Of a DNA stretch of 13,944 bases, positions 8,801 through 13,944 are shown one piece after another (position 1 is the stretch's first letter; every line of letters starts with the position of its first letter). The DNA is taken from positions 1-13,944 of the forward strand of contig JBKJUS010000147.1 of NCBI GenBank assembly GCA_046590575.1, in the 5' to 3' direction. This DNA comes from DATLNF01 sp046590575. GTDB lineage: Bacteria > Actinomycetota > Actinomycetes > BP-191. The position numbers and the translations under genes are program-made. The notes beneath the pieces are model-generated. The model saw only the letters and a list, made by a program, of their open reading frames with translations, had not been told where the DNA came from and did not search any database.

Positions 8801-9096
8801 TCGGCAAGGAGCCCGAGACCTTCCGGCATCGCCGGCAGGTGCAGCCTTAACGCGCCGACGAGCCCGGCCGCGAGTCGGCCGGCTGAGCGATCTCCGCGAT
8901 CGATGGTGTACCACGCGCAGGGGTTGCGGCGGGCCCACTCCCCCAGCAGCGTCGACTTGCCGAACCCAGCGCCGCCGACCACCCCCGTTAGCCGGGCGTC
9001 GAACACTCTGTCCAGTGATTCCAGCAGCGGCTTGCGGCGTACATACGACGCGGGCACCCGTGGCGGGACAAGCTTGCCGGACAGCGTCCGGGTCAT
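5833..9096 (-). CDS. Large STAND-type transcriptional regulator: MalT-like NTPase, TPR-like helices, C-terminal winged helix and BTAD domain
   Basis: The protein has 1087 residues. The N-terminal third is a MalT-like signal-transduction ATPase: Walker A GGAGFGKST at 41-49, Walker B LALVVDDVHEL at 131-141, a sensor strand ending SSRAE at 167-171, and the GWPAALRLA signature at 225-233. From roughly 340 to 830 there are Ala/Leu-rich helical repeats (TPR-like, for example around GMALNNRGEARLRLGQVEAA), likely for ligand or partner binding. From 847 to about 946 comes an OmpR/SARP-type winged helix (SRAARDVLKWLIAKRGRPI, then LFPDDP and RLAVAVDRLRVVLD). The rest is a BTAD domain ending RRYVGSIQELGLE. 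AfsR-type SARPs carry the DNA-binding and BTAD parts first; here they are last, where MalT has a LuxR HTH. The ATG at 9096 is only 24 bases after the glyS stop and lacks a clear ribosome binding site, suggesting translational coupling. Ligand and targets are unknown. Confidence 0.93.
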   Translation of the reverse strand: MTRTLSGKLVPPRVPASYVRRKPLLESLDRVFDARLTGVVGGAGFGKSTLLGEWARRNPCAWYTIDRGDRSAGRLAAGLVGALRLHLPAMPEGLGLLADGAHGPDLDELLQADALAGALCELLEDHLHSDLALVVDDVHELGAVGASIDLLHSLCRQAPSRLHLVVSSRAEIPFPVQRLRGQGDVLDISAGSLAFNAEEVGHLVNAVLPDADGALIVGLHAATRGWPAALRLAVESLRAVPVSRRAAAVAELHRPGGAIFDYLAEEVFSRESAEVTELLRRVAVLDRFSPELCDALGITDAGRLLDDLLARGLFLEAFSDDDGWWSLHGLIRDAVVRQLPLTAVEKARVHHLAAEHLIERGRVAESLGELIASRDIALLSSVLDEHGPRLLAAGEVERVLAAAEHIPLTSRTSAIHMLCGQARLVHGDWDGALSIFAHLGSGAVEVDPGLAWRVGLIHQLKGDLTASADAYSRARLGDGSPVDDAMVLAGSAVVHWLRGDLEPCRAASERAMEAAESADSLPALAAAHMATALVSAIDPHRPAVDPHYERALDAAERGRDVLQVIRIRVNSASRMIGQGAYAASLEQLEVAINLAEMTGFAAYLGMALNNRGEARLRLGQVEAAMTDFETARATLERIGSRNAAYSLVGIADIHRLRGEFTHARSRYDEALDLARSSGDRQALVVALGGLSRLLVRDFPDEATALVEEMLLRAGAQLRIDALLAAGWVELALTPPDRRSAAAHADEAVTLARSKRERSLLAEALELSAMAQEKPDLAMLEEAAGLCAELADPIGGATAQLAVARVSGAPPWVVAHAERRLRALGIRIQSPAASLLATLQVGAPSVVSVQTLGAFRVVRAGQSVSLTDWGSRAARDVLKWLIAKRGRPIDKRHLATTLFPDDPANSAERLAVAVDRLRVVLDPDGGLPSDHFVRDDGAALALELGRIAVDVEQVLADAEAGAELRRAGQVSDAIAVWESAEAACAGEFLEEESSAEWALPLREEARAAYVSVVRALAEAMDAMGDVDAAVRYRLRLLERDPYDEHAHLGLVTAQVNAGRHGEARRSYRRYVGSIQELGLEAAPFPAAG

Positions 9097-9120
9097 CTGT
9101 GCATCACGTTCTCGTCCGCT

Positions 9121-10500
9121 TCAGCAGCCCGTGAGGCGGGATCCGAGGTAAGCCTCGATCTCCGCCAGAGGCACGCGCTCCTGGGTCATCGCGTCACGCT
9201 CTCGGACGGTAACCGCTTGGTCGTCGAGCGAGTCGAAGTCGACGGTGACGCAGTACGGCGTGCCGATCTCGTCCTGCCGCCGGTAACGGCGGCCGATGGC
9301 TCCCGCGTCGTCGAAGTCGACGTTCCAGTACTGACGGAAGGTCTGCGCCAGTTCCTTCGCGACCGGGGACAGCTTCTCGTTGCGGCTCAACGGCAGGACA
9401 GCCACCTTCACCGGGGCGAGACGGGGGTCGAGCTTGAGGACGACACGCTTGTCGACGCCGCCCTTACCGGTCGGCGCCTCGTCCTCGGTGTAGGCGTCGA
9501 GCAGCGCGACGAGCGCAGTGCGGTCGACTCCGGCGGCCGGCTCGACCACGTGCGGGGTGTAGCGCTCGCCGGACTCCTGGTCGAAGTAGGACAGATCGAC
9601 ACCGGAGGACTTGCTGTGACTCGACAGGTCGTAGTCCCCGCGGTAGGCGATTCCTTCGAGCTCTCCCCACTCGGTACGCGCGAAGTCGAAGCGGTACTCG
9701 ATGTCGAAAGTTCCGCGCGAGTAATGCGACAGCTTCTCCTTGGGATGCTCGTAGAAGCGAAGATTGTCTGCCTTGATGCCGAGGTCGACGTACCACTGCA
9801 TCCGCTCGGTCCGCCAGTACTCGAACCACCGGTCACCTTCGGCGGGAGGAACGAAGAACTCCATCTCCATCTGCTCGAACTCACGAGTCCGGAAGATGAA
9901 GTTGCCCGGAGTGATCTCGTTGCGGAAGGACTTGCCGATCTGCGCGACGCCGAACGGCGGCTTGCGGCGTGCCGACTGCTGCACGTTGAGGTAGTTGACG
10001 AAGATGCCCTGAGCGGTCTCCGGCCGCAGCCATACCTGCGCACTCGAGTCTTCGACTGCACCGATGAACGACTTCATCATCCCGTTGAACTGCCGGGGCT
10101 CGGTGAAGGCGCCTTTGGTCCCGCAGCCGGGGCACGCGATGTCCTTCAGCCCGTTGGCCGGCGGCCGGCCGTGCTTGGCTTCGTAGGACTCCTCGAGGTG
10201 ATCCGCGCGATGCCGGGTGTGGCAGTTGAGGCACTCGGTCAGCGGATCCGAGAAGCCGGTCACATGACCACTCGTCTCCCACACCTGGGGCGCCAGGATG
10301 ATGCAGGAGTCAAGGCCGACGATGTCGTCGCGGCCGTGCACCATCGTGCGCCACCACAGGCGCTTGATGTTGTTCTTCAGTTCGACGCCGAGCGGGCCGT
10401 AGTCCCAGCTAGCGCGCAGGCCGCCGTAGATGTCGGAGCCGGGATAGGCGATGCCGCGGCGCTTGGCGAGGCTGACGATCGTGTCCATGCGGTCGGCCAT
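9121..10500 (-). CDS. glyS: Glycyl-tRNA synthetase (homodimeric, class II)
   Basis: The 459-residue enzyme attaches glycine to tRNA-Gly using ATP, in the cytoplasm. It is the single-chain homodimeric type usual in actinobacteria, not the alpha2beta2 type. Seen: the N-terminal IVSLAKRRGIAYPGSDIYGG; WDYGPLGVELKNN at 32-44; a zinc-binding insertion with CLNC at 90-93 and CPGC at 123-126; RPETAQGIFVNY at 159-170; class II motif 2 in FRNEITPGNFIFRTREFEQMEMEFF (192-216, arginines at 193 and 204); the glycine-specific AYRGDYDLSSHSKSSG at 285-300; motif 3 at EPAAGVDRT (320-328); and an anticodon-binding domain from about 363 to the end. The ATG at 10500 has only a weak GGA as ribosome binding site. 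It is the first gene of a leftward run and divergent from bcp. I find no T-box leader in the 90-base upstream gap. Confidence 0.98.
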   Translation of the reverse strand: MADRMDTIVSLAKRRGIAYPGSDIYGGLRASWDYGPLGVELKNNIKRLWWRTMVHGRDDIVGLDSCIILAPQVWETSGHVTGFSDPLTECLNCHTRHRADHLEESYEAKHGRPPANGLKDIACPGCGTKGAFTEPRQFNGMMKSFIGAVEDSSAQVWLRPETAQGIFVNYLNVQQSARRKPPFGVAQIGKSFRNEITPGNFIFRTREFEQMEMEFFVPPAEGDRWFEYWRTERMQWYVDLGIKADNLRFYEHPKEKLSHYSRGTFDIEYRFDFARTEWGELEGIAYRGDYDLSSHSKSSGVDLSYFDQESGERYTPHVVEPAAGVDRTALVALLDAYTEDEAPTGKGGVDKRVVLKLDPRLAPVKVAVLPLSRNEKLSPVAKELAQTFRQYWNVDFDDAGAIGRRYRRQDEIGTPYCVTVDFDSLDDQAVTVRERDAMTQERVPLAEIEAYLGSRLTGC

Positions 10501-10590
10501 GACGTGAGATCCAATCCGGCTGGCGGTCGGCGGTCGAAGGTGTGAGGTTATCTGCAGTCGACCTTCAACAGAGAACTACAGAGGAGCACC
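10501..10590. promoter_or_regulatory. Divergent promoter region of glyS and bcp
   Basis: These 90 bases drive glyS leftward and the peroxiredoxin gene rightward. On the - strand GATAAC (10547-10552) matches a -10 box at four of six positions, with a weak TTCTCT 17 bases upstream. On the + strand GAGGAG at 10581-10586 is a good ribosome binding site for the GTG at 10591. GAAGGT at 10536-10541 and ACCTTC at 10561-10566 form a small inverted repeat flanking the probable -10 area. The assignments are tentative. Confidence 0.4.
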
Positions 10591-11067
10591 GTGGCATCGA
10601 GCCCCCAGGTTGGCGCTGCGGCACCGGACTTCACCCTGCGTGGCACGTCCACGGCGGGTTCCCAGGACTACTCGCTCTCCGCGGAGCGAGGCCGGCCCAT
10701 CGTGCTCGCGTTCTATCCCGGTGACGACACACCCGTCTGCACTCAGCAGCTGTGTGCCTACCAGGCCGGTCTCTCCTCGTTCACCGACCTCGACGCGACG
10801 GTATGGGGCATCTCGGTGCAGAACGTTGCCTCGCACGAGAAGTTTGCAACAAAGCGCGGGCTGACCTTCCCGTTGCTCGCCGATCCAACGAAGTCCGTAC
10901 ACCGCGCTTACGGCGTACTCGCTCCCGTTGTCGGCACCAGGCGGTCGGTGTTCGTCGTCGACGCTGACGGCAACGTGGCCTGGCGGCACGTCGCGACGAT
11001 CGGCCTCAGCTACAAAGGAGTCGAGGAGATCGCCGAGGTGCTGCGCGGTTTGCCCGCCTCGGGCTAG
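10591..11067 (+). CDS. bcp: Peroxiredoxin, Bcp/PrxQ type
   Basis: The 158-residue thioredoxin-fold peroxidase should reduce hydrogen peroxide and organic hydroperoxides in the cytoplasm, recycled by thioredoxin. Seen: APDFTLRG near 11-18, typical of the AhpC/TSA family start; the active site PGDDTPVC at 43-50 with peroxidatic Cys50 and Thr47; a second cysteine at 55, the spacing of the resolving cysteine in atypical 2-Cys Bcp enzymes; and the catalytic Arg region GTRRSVFVVD at 115-124. No signal peptide is present. The GTG start has GAGGAG five bases upstream (10581-10586 with spacer 10587-10590). The gene is divergent from glyS and ends tail-to-tail with the ABM gene, the two stop codons sharing one CTAG. 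Confidence 0.95.
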   Translation: MASSPQVGAAAPDFTLRGTSTAGSQDYSLSAERGRPIVLAFYPGDDTPVCTQQLCAYQAGLSSFTDLDATVWGISVQNVASHEKFATKRGLTFPLLADPTKSVHRAYGVLAPVVGTRRSVFVVDADGNVAWRHVATIGLSYKGVEEIAEVLRGLPASG

Positions 11068-11444
11068 GAGTCCGGGACAGCCTCGCCGGCGGCTTCTCCC
11101 ACCCGGACGGTCCCAGCATCGACCGCACGGTCGCTCTCGCTGCTGCGGGCACCCGTCCCGTCGAGCACCAGCAGGTCCTCGAAGGCGCTGGGCTCGTCGA
11201 CGGCCCGGGCGACGACCGGAGTCGAGCGCATCTTCACGTCGTAACCCCCCAGCGCGCGCCGGTAGACGCCGACGCCCTCCCACTCGCTGACCAGCAGCCA
11301 CAGGGCCTCGTCATCCACCGCGCGGGCCACCCGACCGCGGACGAAGCCAGGTCGCTCGGCGAGCGCCGCAAGAGCCCCTTCGACCTCCGCCCGGAAGCGA
11401 GCGGGATCTGCGTCTTCTATTCTGAATCGACTCACGACGAGCAA
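11064..11444 (-). CDS. ABM-domain protein (antibiotic biosynthesis monooxygenase-like)
   Basis: The protein has 126 residues. The first 95 or so follow the pattern of the dimeric alpha/beta ferredoxin-like ABM fold: a first strand LVVSRFRI, a helix DPARFRAEVEGALAALAERPGFV, the strand pair RGRVARAVDDEALWLLVSEWEGVGVYRRAL, and a C-terminal segment around VKMRSTPVVARAVDEPSAFEDL. Family members include cofactor-free monooxygenases and heme-degrading enzymes, but most are unassigned, so no substrate is claimed. The last 25-30 residues are Ser/Asp/Gly-rich and look disordered. TTG at 11444 is the start because GGGAG (11450-11454 on the + strand) sits exactly five bases before it; a GTG three codons inside is the alternative. 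It is convergent with bcp and divergent from the DUF6703-like gene. Confidence 0.82.
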   Translation of the reverse strand: MLVVSRFRIEDADPARFRAEVEGALAALAERPGFVRGRVARAVDDEALWLLVSEWEGVGVYRRALGGYDVKMRSTPVVARAVDEPSAFEDLLVLDGTGARSSESDRAVDAGTVRVGEAAGEAVPDS

Positions 11445-11512
11445 GAACGCTCCCGGTGTGACAGGCGGCTACGGCGCCTGCGAGGCTACCGGCACCGCGC
11501 CGAAGGAGACCC
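11445..11512. promoter_or_regulatory. Divergent promoter region of the ABM and DUF6703-like genes
   Basis: Only 68 bases separate the two starts, so the promoters must overlap. CAGGCG at 11462-11467 and CGCCTG at 11475-11480 form a 6-bp inverted repeat with a 7-base spacer that could be an operator. Ribosome binding sites are visible on both sides: GGGAG at 11450-11454 on the - strand and AAGGAG at 11503-11508 on the + strand. No clear -35/-10 pair was found. Confidence 0.4.
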
Positions 11513-11851
11513 GTGACTTCCCGCAAGCCAGCCCGCCGTACGCCGCCCCGCCCCTTTCTTACTCCGAATGCCACGCCTTTCCGTCGAGAGGTGGAGCGAC
11601 GCAGCGCGATCGTCGTGCTCTTTCTGCGTGGACTGCCGCGCGCACTGCCAGCGCTGTTGGTGCTCGCCGTGGTGGCCGGCGGCCTGGCGCTGCCGGGCAT
11701 CGGCGGTGCACTGTGCCTGTTGCTCGCAGCACTGGTGCTGGCCTGGCTCGTCTACCTCAGCTGGCCGGCGTTGCCGGTCGCCGGCCGCGCTATTCGACTG
11801 GTGGTGATCGCCGCGGTCATCGCCGTCGCGGGCAGTCGCCTCGGGTCATGA
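11513..11851 (+). CDS. Small integral membrane protein, DUF6703-like
   Basis: The protein has 112 residues. A basic, proline-rich N-terminus of about 30 residues, likely cytoplasmic, precedes three hydrophobic stretches near 43-61, 64-84 and 93-109, so it is a small polytopic membrane protein. The pattern, including the FLTPNATPFRREVERRS lead-in, fits the actinobacterial DUF6703 family as I remember it; that family has no known function. The GTG start at 11513 is fixed by AAGGAG four bases away. Its TGA overlaps an in-frame ATG of the following tetR gene, so the two are almost certainly transcribed together. No active-site residues are evident. Confidence 0.8.
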   Translation: MTSRKPARRTPPRPFLTPNATPFRREVERRSAIVVLFLRGLPRALPALLVLAVVAGGLALPGIGGALCLLLAALVLAWLVYLSWPALPVAGRAIRLVVIAAVIAVAGSRLGS

Positions 11852-11855
11852 CCCG
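11842..11855. repeat. Perfect 14-bp palindrome at the DUF6703-tetR junction
   Basis: CGGGTCATGACCCG is a perfect palindrome with no spacer. It contains the stop codon of the membrane-protein gene and lies 20 bases before the preferred tetR start. A dimeric repressor such as TetR could bind it, but it differs in sequence from the TGTAA-type operator downstream of tetR. A chance origin is possible in GC-rich DNA. Confidence 0.5.
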
Positions 11856-11874
11856 GCCGACGGAGGAAGTCCGA

Positions 11875-12501
11875 ATGCGTCGCCCGCTCAGTCGCGCCCG
11901 CATCGTCGCGGCAGCGCTCGAGGTCGTGGACGCCGAGGGACTCGACGCGCTGTCGATGCGTCGGGTGGCCGCGCGGCTAGGTGTCGAAGCGATGTCGCTC
12001 TACCACCACGTGGCGAACAAGGAGGCGATCATCGAGGGCCTCCTCGACCTGCTCGTCGCCGAAGCCGACCTGCCTCGCGGCGATGTCAGCGCGACGGAGT
12101 GGATCCGAGGCACGGCGGAGGCGTTCCGCCGGCTGGCACAGATGCATCCGAAGGCGTTCCCACTCCTGACCAGCCGTCCGCTGCCGCTGGTCGACCCGGC
12201 CGCAGCAGAGCCGCTGGAGACCGGACTGGCCGCGTTCGCGCGCCTCGGCATGGACCCGGCGTCGGCGTACGCCGCCGTCCAGGCGGTCTCGTTGTCGCTG
12301 TTGTCACTGGGCATGCTGGAGAGCCAGGTAGAGCTCAACCCGGACACCGACGAGGCGTCGAGCCTGGCGGACCTGCCCGAGGGCCAATTCCCGCTCCTCA
12401 GAGCGGTGCCCGGGCTTTCGGTCGACCAGAGCCTGATCTGGTCGAGCCTGGTTGACGCCCTCGTCCTCGGACTCACGAACCCGGTGATGCCTCGAGGTTG
12501 A
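11875..12501 (+). CDS. TetR-family transcriptional repressor
   Basis: The protein has 208 residues, normal for the family. The N-terminal DNA-binding domain covers about residues 5-50: helix 1 LSRARIVAAALEVVDAEG, then the helix-turn-helix SMRRVAARLGVEAMSLYHHV at 27-46 and the conserved NKEAI at 48-52. The remainder is an all-helical ligand-binding and dimer domain similar to the TetR_C class. I prefer ATG 11875 because GGAGGAAG at 11862-11869 is five bases upstream. An in-frame ATG at 11848 would give an ATGA overlap with the preceding gene and nine more residues, but it has no ribosome binding site. The likely operator is at 12519-12536, in front of the hydrolase gene downstream, so that gene is the prime target. 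The ligand is unknown; it may be a substrate or product of the hydrolase. Confidence 0.93.
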   Translation: MRRPLSRARIVAAALEVVDAEGLDALSMRRVAARLGVEAMSLYHHVANKEAIIEGLLDLLVAEADLPRGDVSATEWIRGTAEAFRRLAQMHPKAFPLLTSRPLPLVDPAAAEPLETGLAAFARLGMDPASAYAAVQAVSLSLLSLGMLESQVELNPDTDEASSLADLPEGQFPLLRAVPGLSVDQSLIWSSLVDALVLGLTNPVMPRG

Positions 12502-12526
12502 CGGCGTGCTCCGTACGATGTAAGTT
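12498..12526 (+). promoter_or_regulatory. Promoter of the serine hydrolase gene
   Basis: TTGACG at 12498-12503, overlapping the tetR stop codon, is 17 bases from TAAGTT at 12521-12526. This is a near-consensus sigma-70/HrdB-type pair. The predicted start of transcription is near 12533, giving a leader of about 53 bases. The -10 box lies within the TGTAA-type operator. Confidence 0.65.
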
Positions 12527-12536
12527 TACACTGTAA
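12519..12536. promoter_or_regulatory. Likely TetR operator, three interlocked half-sites
   Basis: TGTAAGTTTACACTGTAA contains three half-sites: TGTAA, inverted TTACA, TGTAA. They form two overlapping inverted repeats, one with a 2-base spacer and one with a 1-base spacer. This is a striking AT-rich island in GC-rich DNA, covers the -10 box and probable transcription start, and sits 18 bases after a tetR gene. A bound TetR dimer would block RNA polymerase. Binding by the adjacent repressor is inferred from position. Confidence 0.7.
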
Positions 12537-12552
12537 GGAGCCGGGACGGGAG

Positions 12553-12574
12553 TTCTCGGCCACCAAGCCGAGGA
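12553..12574 (+). other. Leader hairpin covering the hydrolase ribosome binding site
   Basis: TTCTCGGC at 12553-12560 can pair with GCCGAGGA at 12567-12574 (8 pairs, one G-U) around a CACCAA loop. The 3' arm includes most of the AGGAG at 12571-12575, the only ribosome binding site before the ATG at 12586. In the folded state translation would be reduced. An upstream AAGGAG at 12535-12540 has no nearby start. Confidence 0.45.
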
Positions 12575-12585
12575 GCGGGATTCCC

Positions 12586-13944
12586 ATGTCCGACCTGAAC
12601 GTGAGCGACTTCGTCGCTGCCACAGCGACCGAGCTCGACGTCCCGGGCGTCGCCGTCGGCCTCATTCACGACGACACCGAGGAGTACGCATTCCACGGCG
12701 TCACCAGCATCGAGAACCCGCTCCCGGTCGACGCAAGCACGCTGTTCCAGTTCGGCTCGACCGGAAAGACGTTCACCGCGACGGCTCTGCTTCGTCTCGT
12801 CGACCAGGGGCTCGTCGACCTGGATGCGCCAGTGCGGACCTACGTGCCCGAGCTCGAGCTTCAGGACGACTCGGTAGCCCGTGCCGTCACCGTGCTCCAG
12901 CTGCTGAACCACACCGCCGGGTGGTCCGGTGACCTGATGGAGAACACCGGCGACGGCGACGACGCACTGGCGAAGTACGTGACCCGCATGGCGACGATCG
13001 ACCAGGTGAGTCCGCTTGGCGCGACGGTGTCGTACAACAACGCGTCACTGTCCCTCGCCGGCCGGGTCATCGAGAAGGTGACGGGGCAGACCTTCGAGCA
13101 CGCCATCCGAGAGCTGATCTTCGAGCCGCTCGAGATGACGAGCAGCTATTTCTTCGCCCACGAGGTGATCACCCGGCGTTTCGCCGTGGGGCACAACCAG
13201 AAGCCAGACGGCACGGTCGCCGTCGCCCGCAACTGGGCGCTGCCCCGGTCGGCCCATCCTGCGGGCGGCATCTCGGCGAACGCCGCCGACCAGATCGCCT
13301 GGGCGCGGTTCCACCTCGGCGACGGAACTGCGCCCGACGGAAAGCGACTGCTCTCTGCCGAGCTGTTGGCCCGGATGAAGGAGCCCTCGGTCGAGATGAA
13401 GGGCAGCGCCCTCGGCGACTACGTCGGGATCAGCTGGCTCTTGCGGGATGTCGAAGGTGTGCGCCTCGTCAACCACGGAGGCACCACGAACGGCCAGCAC
13501 TCCTCGTTCGTCATGGTGCCTGAGCGCCGGTTCGCGCTGATCAGCATGACGAACTGCGGCCCCAACGGCCCGCAGCTCAACGACGCGGTGCTTGCCTGGG
13601 CACTTGAACGCTACCTGGGCATTGTCGAGGAGCAGCCCGAGCCACTGCACCTGAGTGACGCCGAGCTGGCGCCGTACACCGGCACCTACGACACCATTGC
13701 GATGACGTGCGAGATCACCGCCGACAATGGCTCGCTGCTGTTCAACGCCACCGTCAAGGCGGAGACCCGCGCCGCTCTTCGCGCGGCCGGCGAGGAGGGC
13801 GCCGACGACCCGCAGCCCGCCATTCCGCTCGGCATCGTGGCCGGCGACGGCGACCACTACATCGTCCCCACCGGCCCCGGGAAGGGGATGCGTGGGTACT
13901 TCGCTCGCGACGAGCAGGGCGAGGTCGTCGCACTGCACATCGGC
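12586..13944 (+). CDS. Serine hydrolase of the beta-lactamase/class C-like (Pfam Beta-lactamase) family, 3' end cut by window
   Basis: The frame is open for 453 codons and reaches the window edge without a stop. The catalytic domain (about 10-345) has the nucleophile motif STGK at 58-61, the second motif YNN at 150-152, and HGG at 297-299 in the KTG-box position, as in EstB-like class VIII esterases and D-aminopeptidase/DD-peptidase-like enzymes rather than classical beta-lactamases. Supporting family segments are LLNHTAGW at 106-113 and HPAGGISANAADQIAWARF at 224-242. A second region from about 355 (LSDAELAPYTGTYD, then short strands) resembles the lipocalin-like C-terminal domain often found after this fold. 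There is no signal peptide, so a cytoplasmic esterase or amidase role is more likely than cell-wall work or secreted antibiotic resistance. ATG 12586 has AGGAG ten bases upstream. It is probably controlled by the TetR gene just before it. Confidence 0.92.
   Translation, partial: MSDLNVSDFVAATATELDVPGVAVGLIHDDTEEYAFHGVTSIENPLPVDASTLFQFGSTGKTFTATALLRLVDQGLVDLDAPVRTYVPELELQDDSVARAVTVLQLLNHTAGWSGDLMENTGDGDDALAKYVTRMATIDQVSPLGATVSYNNASLSLAGRVIEKVTGQTFEHAIRELIFEPLEMTSSYFFAHEVITRRFAVGHNQKPDGTVAVARNWALPRSAHPAGGISANAADQIAWARFHLGDGTAPDGKRLLSAELLARMKEPSVEMKGSALGDYVGISWLLRDVEGVRLVNHGGTTNGQHSSFVMVPERRFALISMTNCGPNGPQLNDAVLAWALERYLGIVEEQPEPLHLSDAELAPYTGTYDTIAMTCEITADNGSLLFNATVKAETRAALRAAGEEGADDPQPAIPLGIVAGDGDHYIVPTGPGKGMRGYFARDEQGEVVALHIG

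Noticed and set aside
9217..10545. A 442-codon open frame on the + strand opposite glyS
   Set aside because: It mirrors the glyS codons, has no domain or ribosome binding site, and glyS is unmistakable on the other strand.
10501..10590. A T-box or other riboswitch before glyS
   Set aside because: The gap is 90 bases, shared with a divergent gene, and has no specifier-loop or antiterminator-like sequence.
11458..11874. A longer N-terminal extension of the TetR frame
   Set aside because: The extension runs through the DUF6703-like gene in another frame. TetR proteins start just before helix 1, and a strong ribosome binding site precedes ATG 11875.
12526..13938. The - strand open frames opposite the serine hydrolase (12526-12912, 12861-13106 and 13045-13938)
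   Set aside because: The + strand has an uninterrupted 453-codon frame with the SxxK, YxN and HxG motifs, so the opposite frames are shadows.
1..13944. tRNA, rRNA, CRISPR arrays, insertion sequences or attachment sites
   Set aside because: The gaps are short and none contains a cloverleaf, a direct-repeat array, transposase remnants or target-site duplications that I could recognise by eye.

Overview
The window is about 13.9 kb of very GC-rich, densely packed chromosomal DNA. Strong third-position GC bias, GTG and TTG starts, long antisense open frames caused by that bias, a homodimeric-type glycyl-tRNA synthetase, a SARP/BTAD-type regulator and a DUF6703-like membrane protein all suggest a high-GC actinobacterium. 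I would guess the Nocardioides-like Propionibacteriales, but the sequence alone does not prove this. I see no phage, plasmid, insertion sequence, CRISPR, tRNA or rRNA. Ten complete genes and one gene cut by the right edge fill almost everything, and no gap between genes exceeds 150 bases.

Left part (1-3074). A HerA-like (DUF853/YjgR type) ATPase on the + strand converges on a membrane-anchored YdcF/SanA-like DUF218 protein on the - strand. Between them lies an unusual palindromic element in which one right-hand arm is duplicated in tandem. Divergent from the DUF218 gene is a small exported protein with four cysteines, closed by a perfect 14-bp terminator hairpin that also serves the convergent ppdK gene.

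Middle part (3075-10500, all - strand, transcribed right to left). The order is glycyl-tRNA synthetase, then a 1087-residue MalT-like STAND regulator with a C-terminal OmpR-type winged helix and BTAD domain, then pyruvate phosphate dikinase. Gaps are 24 and 64 bases, so the three may be co-transcribed. The second gap holds a hairpin that could separate or modulate ppdK. A translation enzyme, a large ATP-dependent signal-integrating regulator and a PEP/pyruvate switch enzyme make an odd trio. The regulator's target is unknown, and ppdK is an obvious candidate.

Right part (10501-13944). A Bcp/PrxQ peroxiredoxin diverges from glyS and ends tail-to-tail with a small ABM-fold monooxygenase-like protein, their stop codons overlapping within a single CTAG. 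Divergent from that protein, a DUF6703-like membrane protein is followed closely by a TetR-family repressor and then by a serine beta-lactamase-fold hydrolase that runs off the window. The 84-base gap before the hydrolase is rich in regulatory signals. It has a good promoter whose -10 box lies inside a three-half-site TGTAA operator, followed by a hairpin that would cover the ribosome binding site. The TetR-hydrolase pair therefore looks like a small inducible detoxification or hydrolysis module, and it is the most testable regulatory system in the window.
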